The notes below the pieces were generated by a model. That model ran no database searches, was not told the DNA's origin, and saw nothing but the letters and a program-made list of their open reading frames with translations. From Caulobacter endophyticus (GTDB taxonomy: Bacteria > Pseudomonadota > Alphaproteobacteria > Caulobacterales > Caulobacteraceae): a DNA stretch of 64,000 nt. The stretch covers positions 1-64,000 of the forward strand of contig NZ_JARQWV010000006.1 of NCBI RefSeq assembly GCF_029543245.1, in the 5' to 3' direction. Shown here one piece after another: positions 32,789 through 39,807 of this stretch. The stretch's first letter is position 1, and each line of letters starts with the position of its first letter. The position numbers and the translations under genes were made by a program.

Positions 32789-33516
32789 GACGCGCCTCCC
32801 TCGACCTTGACGACCCGCAGGGCCGGCTTCAGCGCGCCCCAGCCAAGCTGGGCGCCGATCGCCTGCTGGCTGTTGCGGCCGTCGGCCAGCTCCTCGTTCT
32901 CGCCGTCGAACTGCACCACCGCCAGCCGCTTGCCGCCCCGCTCGATCGCGAAGCGGGCCCAGGGATAGCCATCGAGTATGGTCAGGCGGGCGTCCGGCAG
33001 GGCCGCCGACAGGTCGGCGACGCGGTCGCCTTCCGAGATCGCGCCCGGCGCCTGGCGCACATAGCGGCCGGAAAGATCCGCGCCGACGCCGCAGCCCTGG
33101 AAGTCGGTGCTCACGCTCGCCGTCTCCGCATCGAGGGTCACCCGCGCCGTTGCGGGCCGCGCCGCCAGGTCGGCGGCGCTGAGGCTGATGTTCGTCCCTT
33201 CGAAGGGCACCACCCGCGCCTCGATACGGCCGTCCTTCAGCACGCCCTCGGCCTCGAGCTCGCAGTCGGCCGCCGTGGCCGCTCCGTCGGACAGGGCGCC
33301 GCCCGACAGGCTGACACGCCAGACCTCGCCCTTGGGCGTCAGGGTCAGAAGGCCGCGACGCTGCCCGCTCATCACGTACTTTCCCGCCGGTCCCTGCGTG
33401 GGCGCTTCAGCGGTGCCGGCGGCGGCCATGGGTAGGGGGGGATCGGCCGCCGCCGGTCGCTCACAACCGGCAACGGCCAGCGCGAGGGCGATGAGGGTTG
33501 GGGGAGCAAACTTCAT
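32785..33516 (-). CDS. Lipoprotein, candidate immunity to the lysozyme-domain cargo
   Basis: A 243-residue protein with a lipoprotein signal peptide (lipobox VAGC, Cys18; Glu at +2 suggests outer-membrane sorting). A Pro/Ala linker is followed by beta-rich domains, with YVMSGQRRGLLTLTPKGEVWRVSLSG and a second half around AALPDARLTILDGYPWARFAIERGG. I recognise no named family. It lies 63 bp downstream of a peptidoglycan-hydrolase gene on the same strand. Its periplasmic location is where protection against such an enzyme would be needed, as for periplasmic lysozyme inhibitors of other secretion systems. Confidence 0.7.
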   Translation of the reverse strand: MKFAPPTLIALALAVAGCERPAAADPPLPMAAAGTAEAPTQGPAGKYVMSGQRRGLLTLTPKGEVWRVSLSGGALSDGAATAADCELEAEGVLKDGRIEARVVPFEGTNISLSAADLAARPATARVTLDAETASVSTDFQGCGVGADLSGRYVRQAPGAISEGDRVADLSAALPDARLTILDGYPWARFAIERGGKRLAVVQFDGENEELADGRNSQQAIGAQLGWGALKPALRVVKVEGGAS

Positions 33517-33579
33517 CGTCGGGTGATCCGGAGCGGTCCTGGCGTCTCTCTGCTCAACGCCGGCCCGCCGCGGCGGTTC

Positions 33580-35310
33580 TCATTGGCCCAGCATGGCCAG
33601 GGCGTCCTGGCGTTCGCTGGCGAAGCGGTTGGCGACCGAGACCTGCACGGCGGCCGAGGCGCTGGTGAAATAGGCCAGCTGGCCGGCGTCGTTGCGCTTG
33701 CCGCGCTCGTCATAGATGGCGTTGATCAGGGCGCGGTCATAGGCCTTGCCGTCGGCGGGCGAGAGCCCCTGCCCTTCCACCTTGGCCATCGCCTTGACGA
33801 TGGCGCCGGTCTCGGGCCCGTGCTGCACGGAGGTGGACCAGACCACGTCGCGGATCGCCGCCGAGCGGGTCGAAAGATCCAGGCCCGTGGCGTTGCTGAC
33901 CGTGTCGAGCTGCACCTGGTAGTGGGTGCGCTGGATGTAGTCGTGCTGGGCGGCCTCGAACTTTTCCGGCTCGCGGGCGGCGATCGCCTTCCAGGTGGCG
34001 GTGAAGCTGGCCGAGCCGGGCGAGGCCCCGCCGAACTCGGCGGCCCACTGGCGGCCCTCGGCGGCCAGGAACTGCTGCGGCCGGCCGCGATTGCCCGCCA
34101 GCTGGTAGGTGCCGTAGGAGACGCCGCCGGGATCGCCGGCGCCGCTCGACACCGTGCCGGGACCGCGCCCGCCGGTCTCGTACTGCTCCGACAGGGCGCC
34201 GATGCGCGCGTCGCTCGACGCCGAGGTCTGCGTCGTGGTGGTCGCGCCGCCGGGCGGCCCCTGCCGGTCGACGTTCACGAGCACGTAGTTGAAGGCCTTC
34301 TGGCCGCCCAGGCCGTTCCAGAACGCCTGGAAGTCGCCGGGCTTCAGCGTCTGGCAGCCGGCCGAGCCGGTGTTGCTGTTGCCGCCAGCGTGGAACAGGA
34401 ACGAGTTGTCGGTGCTGACGCCCTTGCCCTTGGCGTCGGCGTCGTCGATGCGGCCGTCATGGTTGGTGTCGCGCTGGATAGCGTGGCTTTCGGTCGGACG
34501 CAGCACATTGCCCAGGCTCGAGCTGGTGCTCTTCTGGAAGGTGACCGTGCCTTCGGCGATGCGGCCAAGCTCCTTGCGGCCGTCGCCGTTGAAGTCGGAT
34601 CCATAGCGGCCGTCGTATTGGGCCGAGGGTTCGGTGTTGGCCGCGAACTCCTGAACCTTGCCGCCCTTCTGCAGGACGACGATCCGGTCGTCATAGGCGC
34701 CCTTGCCGCCGTTGGCGTTCAGGCTGGTCTCGGTGCGCAGGCCCAGGATCACCTGCTTGCCGGCCGCCAGATCCGCCTTGGCCTGAGCGTCGCCATAGGC
34801 GTTCACGTAACCCGAATAGAGCTCGTACTTCTGGGCCTCGCTCATGCCCTTCGTCGAAGGCAGAACGCCCGTGGCCTGGCCCGTGGTGGTCGGCGAGCTC
34901 GGGACCGCGTCGGTCGTGGCCGGCGCCGGACGCGCGGCCGCGCCGCCGCCGGGGATCAGCAGTTCCTGGCCGACATTGATCAGGTTGGGGTTCGACAGCC
35001 GGTTGGCCTGGGCGATCGACTGCCAGGAGACGCCGAACTCGGCGCCGATGCTCGAAAGGTTGTCGCCCGCCTCGACGGTGTAGCTGCGCGGCTCGGCCGC
35101 CGCCCCCGTCGGCACGGTCACTTCCTGGCCGGGCCGGATGACGTTGGGATTGGTGATCTGCGGATTGGCGCGGATCAGCGCGTCCAGCGAGACGCCGTGC
35201 CTGTCGGCGATGGCCGACAGGGTGTCGCCCGACTGTACGACATAGTCGCTCGAGCGCCCGCCGCCTGAGCCTGACACGGATGACTGGGTGTTGAGGGACA
35301 CGGCGGTCAT
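33580..35310 (-). CDS. Putative T3SS cargo: LysM plus VgrG3-like lysozyme-domain protein
   Basis: A 576-residue protein with no signal peptide and a Ser/Thr/Gly-rich first 20 residues. Two LysM domains (about 22-68 and 76-121) bind peptidoglycan. A Pro/Thr linker leads to a middle domain (about 160-348) with two EF-hand-like loops (DFNGDG at 239 and DTNHDGRIDD at 281) and an FHAGG...SAGCQ motif (His307, Cys319) reminiscent of L,D-transpeptidase active sites. The C-terminal domain (from about 365) carries YETGGRGPGTVSSG and DPGGVSYGTYQ, typical of the lysozyme-like C-terminus of VgrG3-type T6SS effectors (Glu378 probable acid). CAGGAG precedes the ATG. Box 5 lies 65 bp upstream. Confidence 0.82.
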   Translation of the reverse strand: MTAVSLNTQSSVSGSGGGRSSDYVVQSGDTLSAIADRHGVSLDALIRANPQITNPNVIRPGQEVTVPTGAAAEPRSYTVEAGDNLSSIGAEFGVSWQSIAQANRLSNPNLINVGQELLIPGGGAAARPAPATTDAVPSSPTTTGQATGVLPSTKGMSEAQKYELYSGYVNAYGDAQAKADLAAGKQVILGLRTETSLNANGGKGAYDDRIVVLQKGGKVQEFAANTEPSAQYDGRYGSDFNGDGRKELGRIAEGTVTFQKSTSSSLGNVLRPTESHAIQRDTNHDGRIDDADAKGKGVSTDNSFLFHAGGNSNTGSAGCQTLKPGDFQAFWNGLGGQKAFNYVLVNVDRQGPPGGATTTTQTSASSDARIGALSEQYETGGRGPGTVSSGAGDPGGVSYGTYQLAGNRGRPQQFLAAEGRQWAAEFGGASPGSASFTATWKAIAAREPEKFEAAQHDYIQRTHYQVQLDTVSNATGLDLSTRSAAIRDVVWSTSVQHGPETGAIVKAMAKVEGQGLSPADGKAYDRALINAIYDERGKRNDAGQLAYFTSASAAVQVSVANRFASERQDALAMLGQ

Positions 35311-35374
35311 CGGGCACTCCTGGTACGGACGCTTTCCTGAGGAAGACGCTATTCCCGGCCCGCCGCCCGCATAA

Positions 35375-35412
35375 CTAGGGTTATCCCTAGCTAGGGACGC
35401 TCCCAGCTATCG
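35375..35412. promoter_or_regulatory. T3SS cargo box 5 (divergent)
   Basis: The best palindrome of the set, CTAGGGTTATCCCTAG (35375-35390), followed by CTAGGGA and then CCCAGCTATC (35401-35410). It sits between the divergent lysozyme-domain gene (start 35310) and the nuclease gene (start 35467), and could serve both. Confidence 0.7.
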
Positions 35413-35466
35413 ACGCCCCCTGCCCCCGGCCATCGTCGCGCCAGTCGAGGCGCAACGGAGGCATCC

Positions 35467-36606
35467 ATGTCCGGACTGAACGCAGCCGAGTCCATCGGGG
35501 CCTCCAGTCGCGTCGCATCCAGCGCCGCCAGCGTCTCCGCCGAGGCGTCCGGCCTGCTGGCGGCCAGCCGCACCGGCGGGCAGCTGAACACCAGCGAGCT
35601 GGCCGGCCAGCTTTCCGAGATCGCCAAGTCCGATCCGGCCAAGGCCCAGAGCCTGCGCGCGGAGATCGAGGCCGACCTGTCGCCCGCCGACCACAAGCGC
35701 CTGGCCGACGACATGGACGCCGCCACAGCGGCCCAGAAGCAGGAACTTATCCTCGACCTTGGCCAGATGGCCCTGGACGTGGCGGGCCTGTTCGATCCGA
35801 CCCCGATCTCGGACGGCGTCAACGGGGTGATCTCGCTGTTCCGCGGCGACTTCCTGGGCGCGGGCCTGTCGGCCGTCAGCATGGTTCCCTACATCGGCGA
35901 CGCGGCCAAGCTGGGCAAGCTTGGCAAATGGGCCGAGACGGTGAGCAAGGCCGCAGACCTGGCCAAGGTCGACAGCGCCTTCGCCGCCGCCGCCAAGCCG
36001 GCGCTGGAAAAGCTGAAGGGCGCGATCGACGCCCTGCCGCTGGACAAGCTGCCCGACAGCGCCCGCCAGACGCTGGAGACCGCCAGCCGCAAGCTGGACG
36101 AGGCTCTCTCCGCCCGCCCGCGCGTCGAGCTGGACCAAGGCGCCAAGGGCGGCTGGAACGCCAAGCTGAATGGCGAGCTGGCGCCCAATACCGACTATGT
36201 GGTCAGCGGCCGCTACACCTATTCCACCGACGCCAGCGGCCGCGTGGAGCAGGTGACCGGGACGCTCGACCTGAAGCACGCCGACCGCAACGGCTACCAG
36301 CAGACCAAGGCGGGCCAGGAAGGCGGCATCAAGGATGGGGTCGACGGCGACGAGGGCGGCCACCTGATCGCGGCGATCTTCAACGGCCCCGGCGAACAGA
36401 TCAACTACCACGCCATGGACGGCACGCTGAACAAGAGCGGCTGGAAGGTGATGGAGAACGAGTGGGCCGCCGCCCTGAAGGAGGGCAAGCAGGTCGACGT
36501 CGACATCAAGGCGGTGTTCGAAGGCGACTCCAAGCGGCCCGACGCGTTCAGGGTGGAGTACGTCATCGACGGCAAGCCCTCGACCCGCACCTTCTTCAAC
36601 GACTAG
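35467..36606 (+). CDS. Putative T3SS-delivered nuclease toxin with pretoxin domain
   Basis: A 379-residue protein without a signal peptide. Residues 1-45 are Ser/Ala/Gly-rich. A helical region leads to a pretoxin-like segment (107-155) with DPTPISDGVNG, GDFLGAGLSAVSMVPYIGDAAK, the hallmark linker of polymorphic toxins. The C-terminal 160 residues match the Endonuclease_NS_2 type of DNA/RNA non-specific nuclease: DEGGHLIAAIFNGPGEQIN (candidate catalytic His299, Asn312), LNKSGWKVMENEWAAALKEG and SKRPDAFRVEY. The same nuclease class forms the toxic end of Bacillus YeeF. A GGAGG site precedes the ATG, and box 5 lies upstream. A YezG-like gene follows after 30 bp. Confidence 0.85.
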   Translation: MSGLNAAESIGASSRVASSAASVSAEASGLLAASRTGGQLNTSELAGQLSEIAKSDPAKAQSLRAEIEADLSPADHKRLADDMDAATAAQKQELILDLGQMALDVAGLFDPTPISDGVNGVISLFRGDFLGAGLSAVSMVPYIGDAAKLGKLGKWAETVSKAADLAKVDSAFAAAAKPALEKLKGAIDALPLDKLPDSARQTLETASRKLDEALSARPRVELDQGAKGGWNAKLNGELAPNTDYVVSGRYTYSTDASGRVEQVTGTLDLKHADRNGYQQTKAGQEGGIKDGVDGDEGGHLIAAIFNGPGEQINYHAMDGTLNKSGWKVMENEWAAALKEGKQVDVDIKAVFEGDSKRPDAFRVEYVIDGKPSTRTFFND

Positions 36607-36636
36607 ATTTAGCCTCTACGCCTCCCGGAGGATTCC

Positions 36637-36957
36637 ATGGCCGACATCGACAGCCCCGAAGGCATCTACCGCCACGTCGGCCAGGCCCTGGCCGACAGCG
36701 TGGCCGAGCCCTGGTCGGAGATCCGCCTGAACATCGACGTCGTCGACGGCTCGGTGGGCCTGACGGGCGACTACACCAGGGCCGCCGGCGGCGTGACCGA
36801 CCTGGACGTACGCAAGCTGGACTACACCGTATCGAAGGCGCTGCGGAACCTGCACCGCCTGACGGCGTCGAGCGCCCACGAACCCTGGTCGAAGGCGGTG
36901 TTCTCGCTGAAGTCGGACGGCGCCTTCGACCTGAAGTACGACTACGCGGCGGCTTAG
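36637..36957 (+). CDS. YezG/DUF600-like immunity protein
   Basis: A 106-residue cytoplasmic protein starting at ATG after GGAGG. It shows the YezG-family layout: an N-terminal GIYRHVGQALADSVAEPWSEI helix, central beta strands, and a C-terminal EPWSKAVFSLKSDGAFDLKYDY motif, equivalent to the E-W-T...G-x-F-x-x-x-Y-D signature of DUF600. In Bacillus, YezG neutralises the nuclease toxin YeeF. The immediate upstream gene here is a nuclease of the same class, so this is a strong toxin-immunity pair. It lacks an export signal, as needed for a nuclease antidote. Confidence 0.8.
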   Translation: MADIDSPEGIYRHVGQALADSVAEPWSEIRLNIDVVDGSVGLTGDYTRAAGGVTDLDVRKLDYTVSKALRNLHRLTASSAHEPWSKAVFSLKSDGAFDLKYDYAAA

Positions 36958-36964
36958 GATCCGC

Positions 36965-37423
36965 TCAACCGGCCCCCAGCACCGCCTTGAACGAAATCTC
37001 GATCAGCTGCTGGGGGAACGCCAGGCGCGAGACGCCGATGAGGTTGCTGGCGCAGCGCGGCCTCTCGGCGCCGTAGGCCTGGCGGCGCACCTGGCCGGCG
37101 ACGGCGAAGGCGGCGTCCACGTCCAGCACATAGAGGGTTTCCTCGACCACGTTGTCCAGCGAGGCTCCGAACTGGGCCAGCACCCTGGCGGCGTTGGCGT
37201 AGGTCGCCTGCATCTGCCGCTCCATCGTCGAGAAATCTCGGGGCTTGCCGGCCTCGTCGAGTTCGGCCGGGGCGATCAGGGCGCCGGCCTCGTCGTGGCT
37301 GAGCTGGCCCGAAACATGGATCGTGTCGCCGACCAGGACGGCCTGGGCGTAGCCGTAGGCGTCTTCCCACGGCGCCCCCAGATGGGCCAGCTTCTTCGAC
37401 GACGCTTCGACGTTCGCGGACAT
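36965..37423 (-). CDS. RidA family protein
   Basis: A 152-residue YjgF/YER057c/UK114 family protein. It has the features GDTIHVSGQLSHDEAG, FSTMERQMQATYANAARVLAQFGASLDNVV and the C-terminal EISFKAVL. RidA proteins hydrolyse reactive enamine/imine intermediates; more divergent members act elsewhere. The ATG at 37423 is chosen for the AGGAGG site 7 bp upstream. It is convergent with the YezG-like gene, has no obvious T3SS role, and is probably a passenger between two cargo modules. Confidence 0.85.
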   Translation of the reverse strand: MSANVEASSKKLAHLGAPWEDAYGYAQAVLVGDTIHVSGQLSHDEAGALIAPAELDEAGKPRDFSTMERQMQATYANAARVLAQFGASLDNVVEETLYVLDVDAAFAVAGQVRRQAYGAERPRCASNLIGVSRLAFPQQLIEISFKAVLGAG

Positions 37424-37536
37424 GGGCGATCCTCCTGCCAAGACAAGACCGCCAGGATGGATCGTCGCCTCCGTTCAGGCTTGCATGACGGCGCCCGGAT
37501 CACCTTGGCCGACTCGCGCGATCCGCTCGCCGCGCA

Positions 37537-37552
37537 CTAGGGAATTCCCCAG
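37537..37552 (+). promoter_or_regulatory. T3SS cargo box 6
   Basis: CTAGGGAATTCCCCAG, with 11 of 12 outer-arm bases matching the palindrome, then CTATCC. It lies 64 bp before the ATG at 37616. Confidence 0.65.
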
Positions 37553-37615
37553 CTATCCCCCTCGCACCGTGGCGCGCAGCATCCTCGTCCTGACGAGGAC
37601 GCCGAGGGACAGGCC

Positions 37616-38554
37616 ATGCGTATCGAGGGCGGATCCGGGATCAGCGCGACAAGCGAGCGCTTCGACACCAGCACCGCAGCCCAGGTCGGGGTCGACGCCC
37701 GGGTGGCGGCCGAGTGGGACGCGCCCGCCTCCCGCCCGGCGATCGCGACCACGGCCCAGGCCGACGTACGGATCTCGGCGGTCGCGGCCGGCGGGGGCAA
37801 GTCGGCCGAACTGGCCGAGGCCCGGGTGCACATGGCCCTGGCCGCCGACGTCTATAACGACACGCCCAACCCGCCCGCCGGCTGGGAGGTGGCGAGTTCC
37901 GACGACCTGGCCCGCCTGGGCCTGGACGCCACCGACCTGGAGGAGCCGGGTTCGAGCTTCCGCGCCCGGGTCTATGTCGACGCCCAGGGCGACTATGTCG
38001 TGGCCTTCCGCGGCAGCCAGAACGCCGAGGACTGGCGCAACAATTTCCAGCAGGGGCTGGGGCTGGACTCCGGCCACTACGACAAGGCCCTGGTGATCGG
38101 CGAGCGCCTGCGCACCGCCGGCGAGGACGTCACCCTGACCGGCCACTCGCTGGGCGGGGGCCTGGCCTCGGCGGCGGCGGTGGCTTCGGGCCTGCCGGCC
38201 GACACCTTCAACGCCGCGGGCCTGCATGAGGACACGCTGGAGGCCGCCCGGGCCGGCGGCGCGGCGGCTCCGCAGGTCGACGCCTATTACCTGGACGGCG
38301 ATCCCCTGAGCCGCGTGCAGGACGGCGGCGACCGCTGGCTGGGCGCGGGCCTGGGGGGCCTGCTCGGCGGCATTCCCGGCGCGATCCTGGGCGGCCTGTT
38401 CGCCGATGCTCCGCCGGCCTATGGCGAACGGCACGTGCTGACGCCGGTCGGCCCCGAGGGCCAGTCGGCGGGCGACGCCTCGCTGGGCGACCTGCACGGC
38501 CAGGCCTGGCTGTCGTCCAGCCTTGACGCGGCCTATCGCGCGGCGGCCAACTGA
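37616..38554 (+). CDS. Putative T3SS cargo lipase (GxSxG alpha/beta hydrolase)
   Basis: A 312-residue protein with no signal peptide. The first 60 residues are Ser/Thr/Ala-rich and probably disordered. The alpha/beta hydrolase core has the oxyanion region DYVVAFRGSQNAEDWRNNF (about 126-144), then the nucleophile elbow GHSLGGG (Ser178), as in lipase class 3. A Gly-rich hydrophobic hairpin (GLGGLLGGIPGAILGGLF, about 265-285) could insert into membrane. Similar domains are found in T6SS phospholipase effectors. Cargo box 6 lies upstream. An exported ankyrin-repeat gene follows after 5 bp, the usual partner type for such lipases. Confidence 0.82.
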   Translation: MRIEGGSGISATSERFDTSTAAQVGVDARVAAEWDAPASRPAIATTAQADVRISAVAAGGGKSAELAEARVHMALAADVYNDTPNPPAGWEVASSDDLARLGLDATDLEEPGSSFRARVYVDAQGDYVVAFRGSQNAEDWRNNFQQGLGLDSGHYDKALVIGERLRTAGEDVTLTGHSLGGGLASAAAVASGLPADTFNAAGLHEDTLEAARAGGAAAPQVDAYYLDGDPLSRVQDGGDRWLGAGLGGLLGGIPGAILGGLFADAPPAYGERHVLTPVGPEGQSAGDASLGDLHGQAWLSSSLDAAYRAAAN

Positions 38555-38559
38555 GGTCC

Positions 38560-39456
38560 GTGACCCGCACCGCAGCAATCGCCGCCCTGGCGGCTTCGAT
38601 GGTGATGATGACGGACGCCGCGCTCGCCGCCTGCTTCGTGGGCGGAACCGCCCTGCCCGACAGCCGCGCCGCCCTGGCCGCCGCCGACCACGGCCAGGCC
38701 GGTCGTGATGTGATGGCCGCCGTGCTGAAGGGCGACGTCGGCGAGGTCCAGCGCCGCCTGCGCGCCGATCCGGCGCTGAAGACCACGCGCGGCGGCTCGA
38801 ACGGCGACCTGCTCAGCCTGGCCATCGCCCGCTGCGACAAGCCGATGGTCGCCGCCCTGCTGGATCTCGGCGTTCCGCCCGACGGAGCCGCCGACGCCGT
38901 TCCGCTGAGCCTGGCCCTCCGCGCCACCGATCCCGCCTTCGCGACGCAACTGCTGGCCGCCGGCGCCAGTCCGCAGCGGCGCGAGGCCTACTGGCCGCTG
39001 AAGGCCGCGATCGGCCTCAACTCGCTGGGCGCGGTGCGGCTGCTGCTTCAGCACGGCGCGAAGGTCGACGACCACGACGCCTCCGGCGCCACGCCCCTGC
39101 GGCTGGCGGTGGAACAGCAGAACTTCCGCATCGCCGGCCTGTTGCTGGAAAAGGGCGCCGATCCCTGGACCGTCGGCAGCAACGGCGAGACAGTCGGAAC
39201 TGTGCTGGCGGGCCCCATGCGTCCCGGCGAGCCCGAGGAGCAGGCCGCCCGCCCCCGCGTGCTCGAGACCCTGAAGAAAGCCGGCTGGGCCATACCCGGC
39301 GGTCCCGACGCCAAGCGGACGCGCCAGATGGTCCTGACCAGCGCCTGGCCGCCGCCCGAAGCCCGCGCCGCCGGCTGGAAAAATCCGCCGCCGGCCGAGG
39401 TCGTCGCCCGGATGCGGCGGTTCTGGACCGAAAGCGGCGACAAGCGGTCGCGCTGA
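38560..39456 (+). CDS. Exported ankyrin-repeat protein, candidate lipase immunity
   Basis: A 298-residue protein starting at GTG, with a signal peptide ending AALA. Ankyrin repeats run from about residue 45 to 215, for example GDLLSLAIARCDKPMVAALL, NSLGAVRLLLQHGAKVDDHD and GATPLRLAVEQQNFRIAGLL. Periplasmic ankyrin proteins are known immunity partners of phospholipase effectors of T6SS. The 5-bp spacing from the lipase gene indicates co-translation. The alternative is a general periplasmic scaffold, but the pairing favours immunity. Confidence 0.78.
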   Translation: MTRTAAIAALAASMVMMTDAALAACFVGGTALPDSRAALAAADHGQAGRDVMAAVLKGDVGEVQRRLRADPALKTTRGGSNGDLLSLAIARCDKPMVAALLDLGVPPDGAADAVPLSLALRATDPAFATQLLAAGASPQRREAYWPLKAAIGLNSLGAVRLLLQHGAKVDDHDASGATPLRLAVEQQNFRIAGLLLEKGADPWTVGSNGETVGTVLAGPMRPGEPEEQAARPRVLETLKKAGWAIPGGPDAKRTRQMVLTSAWPPPEARAAGWKNPPPAEVVARMRRFWTESGDKRSR

Positions 39457-39457
39457 A

Positions 39458-39491
39458 GGAATCACTCCCGACTCGCGGGCGGCGTGATTCC
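39458..39491 (+). terminator. Weak stem-loop after the ankyrin gene
   Basis: GGAATCAC (39458-39465) pairs with GTGATTCC (39484-39491) over 8 bp, with an 18-nt loop that can itself pair. No T-tract follows, so termination is uncertain. Confidence 0.35.
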
Positions 39492-39576
39492 GTCCCCAAC
39501 GGCGTCGCGACGACACGCGCAACGCTGCGTCGAAGGTGTGCCCAGAAGGGGCTAAATAGCTGATTTTAAAGGGGGA

Positions 39577-39667
39577 TGGCGGAGACGGAGGGATTCGAAC
39601 CCTCGATACCCTTTTGAGGTATGCCGCTTTAGCAAAGCGGTGCCTTCAGCCTCTCGGCCACGTCTCC
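39577..39667 (-). tRNA. tRNA-Ser (GCU anticodon)
   Basis: A 91-nt gene with encoded CCA. Acceptor arms GGAGACG and CGTCTCC pair, the long variable arm typical of type II tRNAs is present, and the anticodon loop reads CTTTGCTAAAG with anticodon GCT. The T-arm has GGTTCGAATCC. Its 3' end points toward the T3SS locus, the orientation expected of an island insertion site, but no integrase or duplicated tRNA end was found. Confidence 0.95.
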
Positions 39668-39732
39668 TCCTGAGAGGGAGCGGTTCGATAGCCTGTTCGC
39701 TCGCGAATGACAATCGAGGCGTGAAGGAAAAT

Positions 39733-39744
39733 CGCGTTAACGCG
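39733..39744. promoter_or_regulatory. CGCGTTAACGCG palindrome before hfsE
   Basis: A perfect 12-bp palindrome 63 bp upstream of the hfsE-like start, between the tRNA and the operon. It could be an operator; the binder is unknown. It does not match the TTAA-N7-TTAA CtrA box. Confidence 0.3.
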
Positions 39745-39807
39745 ACGCTCAGACGGCCACGCTAGGTTGAACCTCGTTCTCCAGTGCGCAGAAGCCCAAG
39801 AGCGATC

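Noticed and set aside
36965..37423. RidA protein as an immunity or effector gene
   Set aside because: It has a clear metabolic-family signature, its own ribosome-binding site, opposite orientation and no cargo box.
39577..39667. Genomic island attachment site at tRNA-Ser
   Set aside because: Orientation is suitable, but no integrase and no second copy of the tRNA 3' end were found between 9.9 kb and 39.6 kb, so only proximity is reported.
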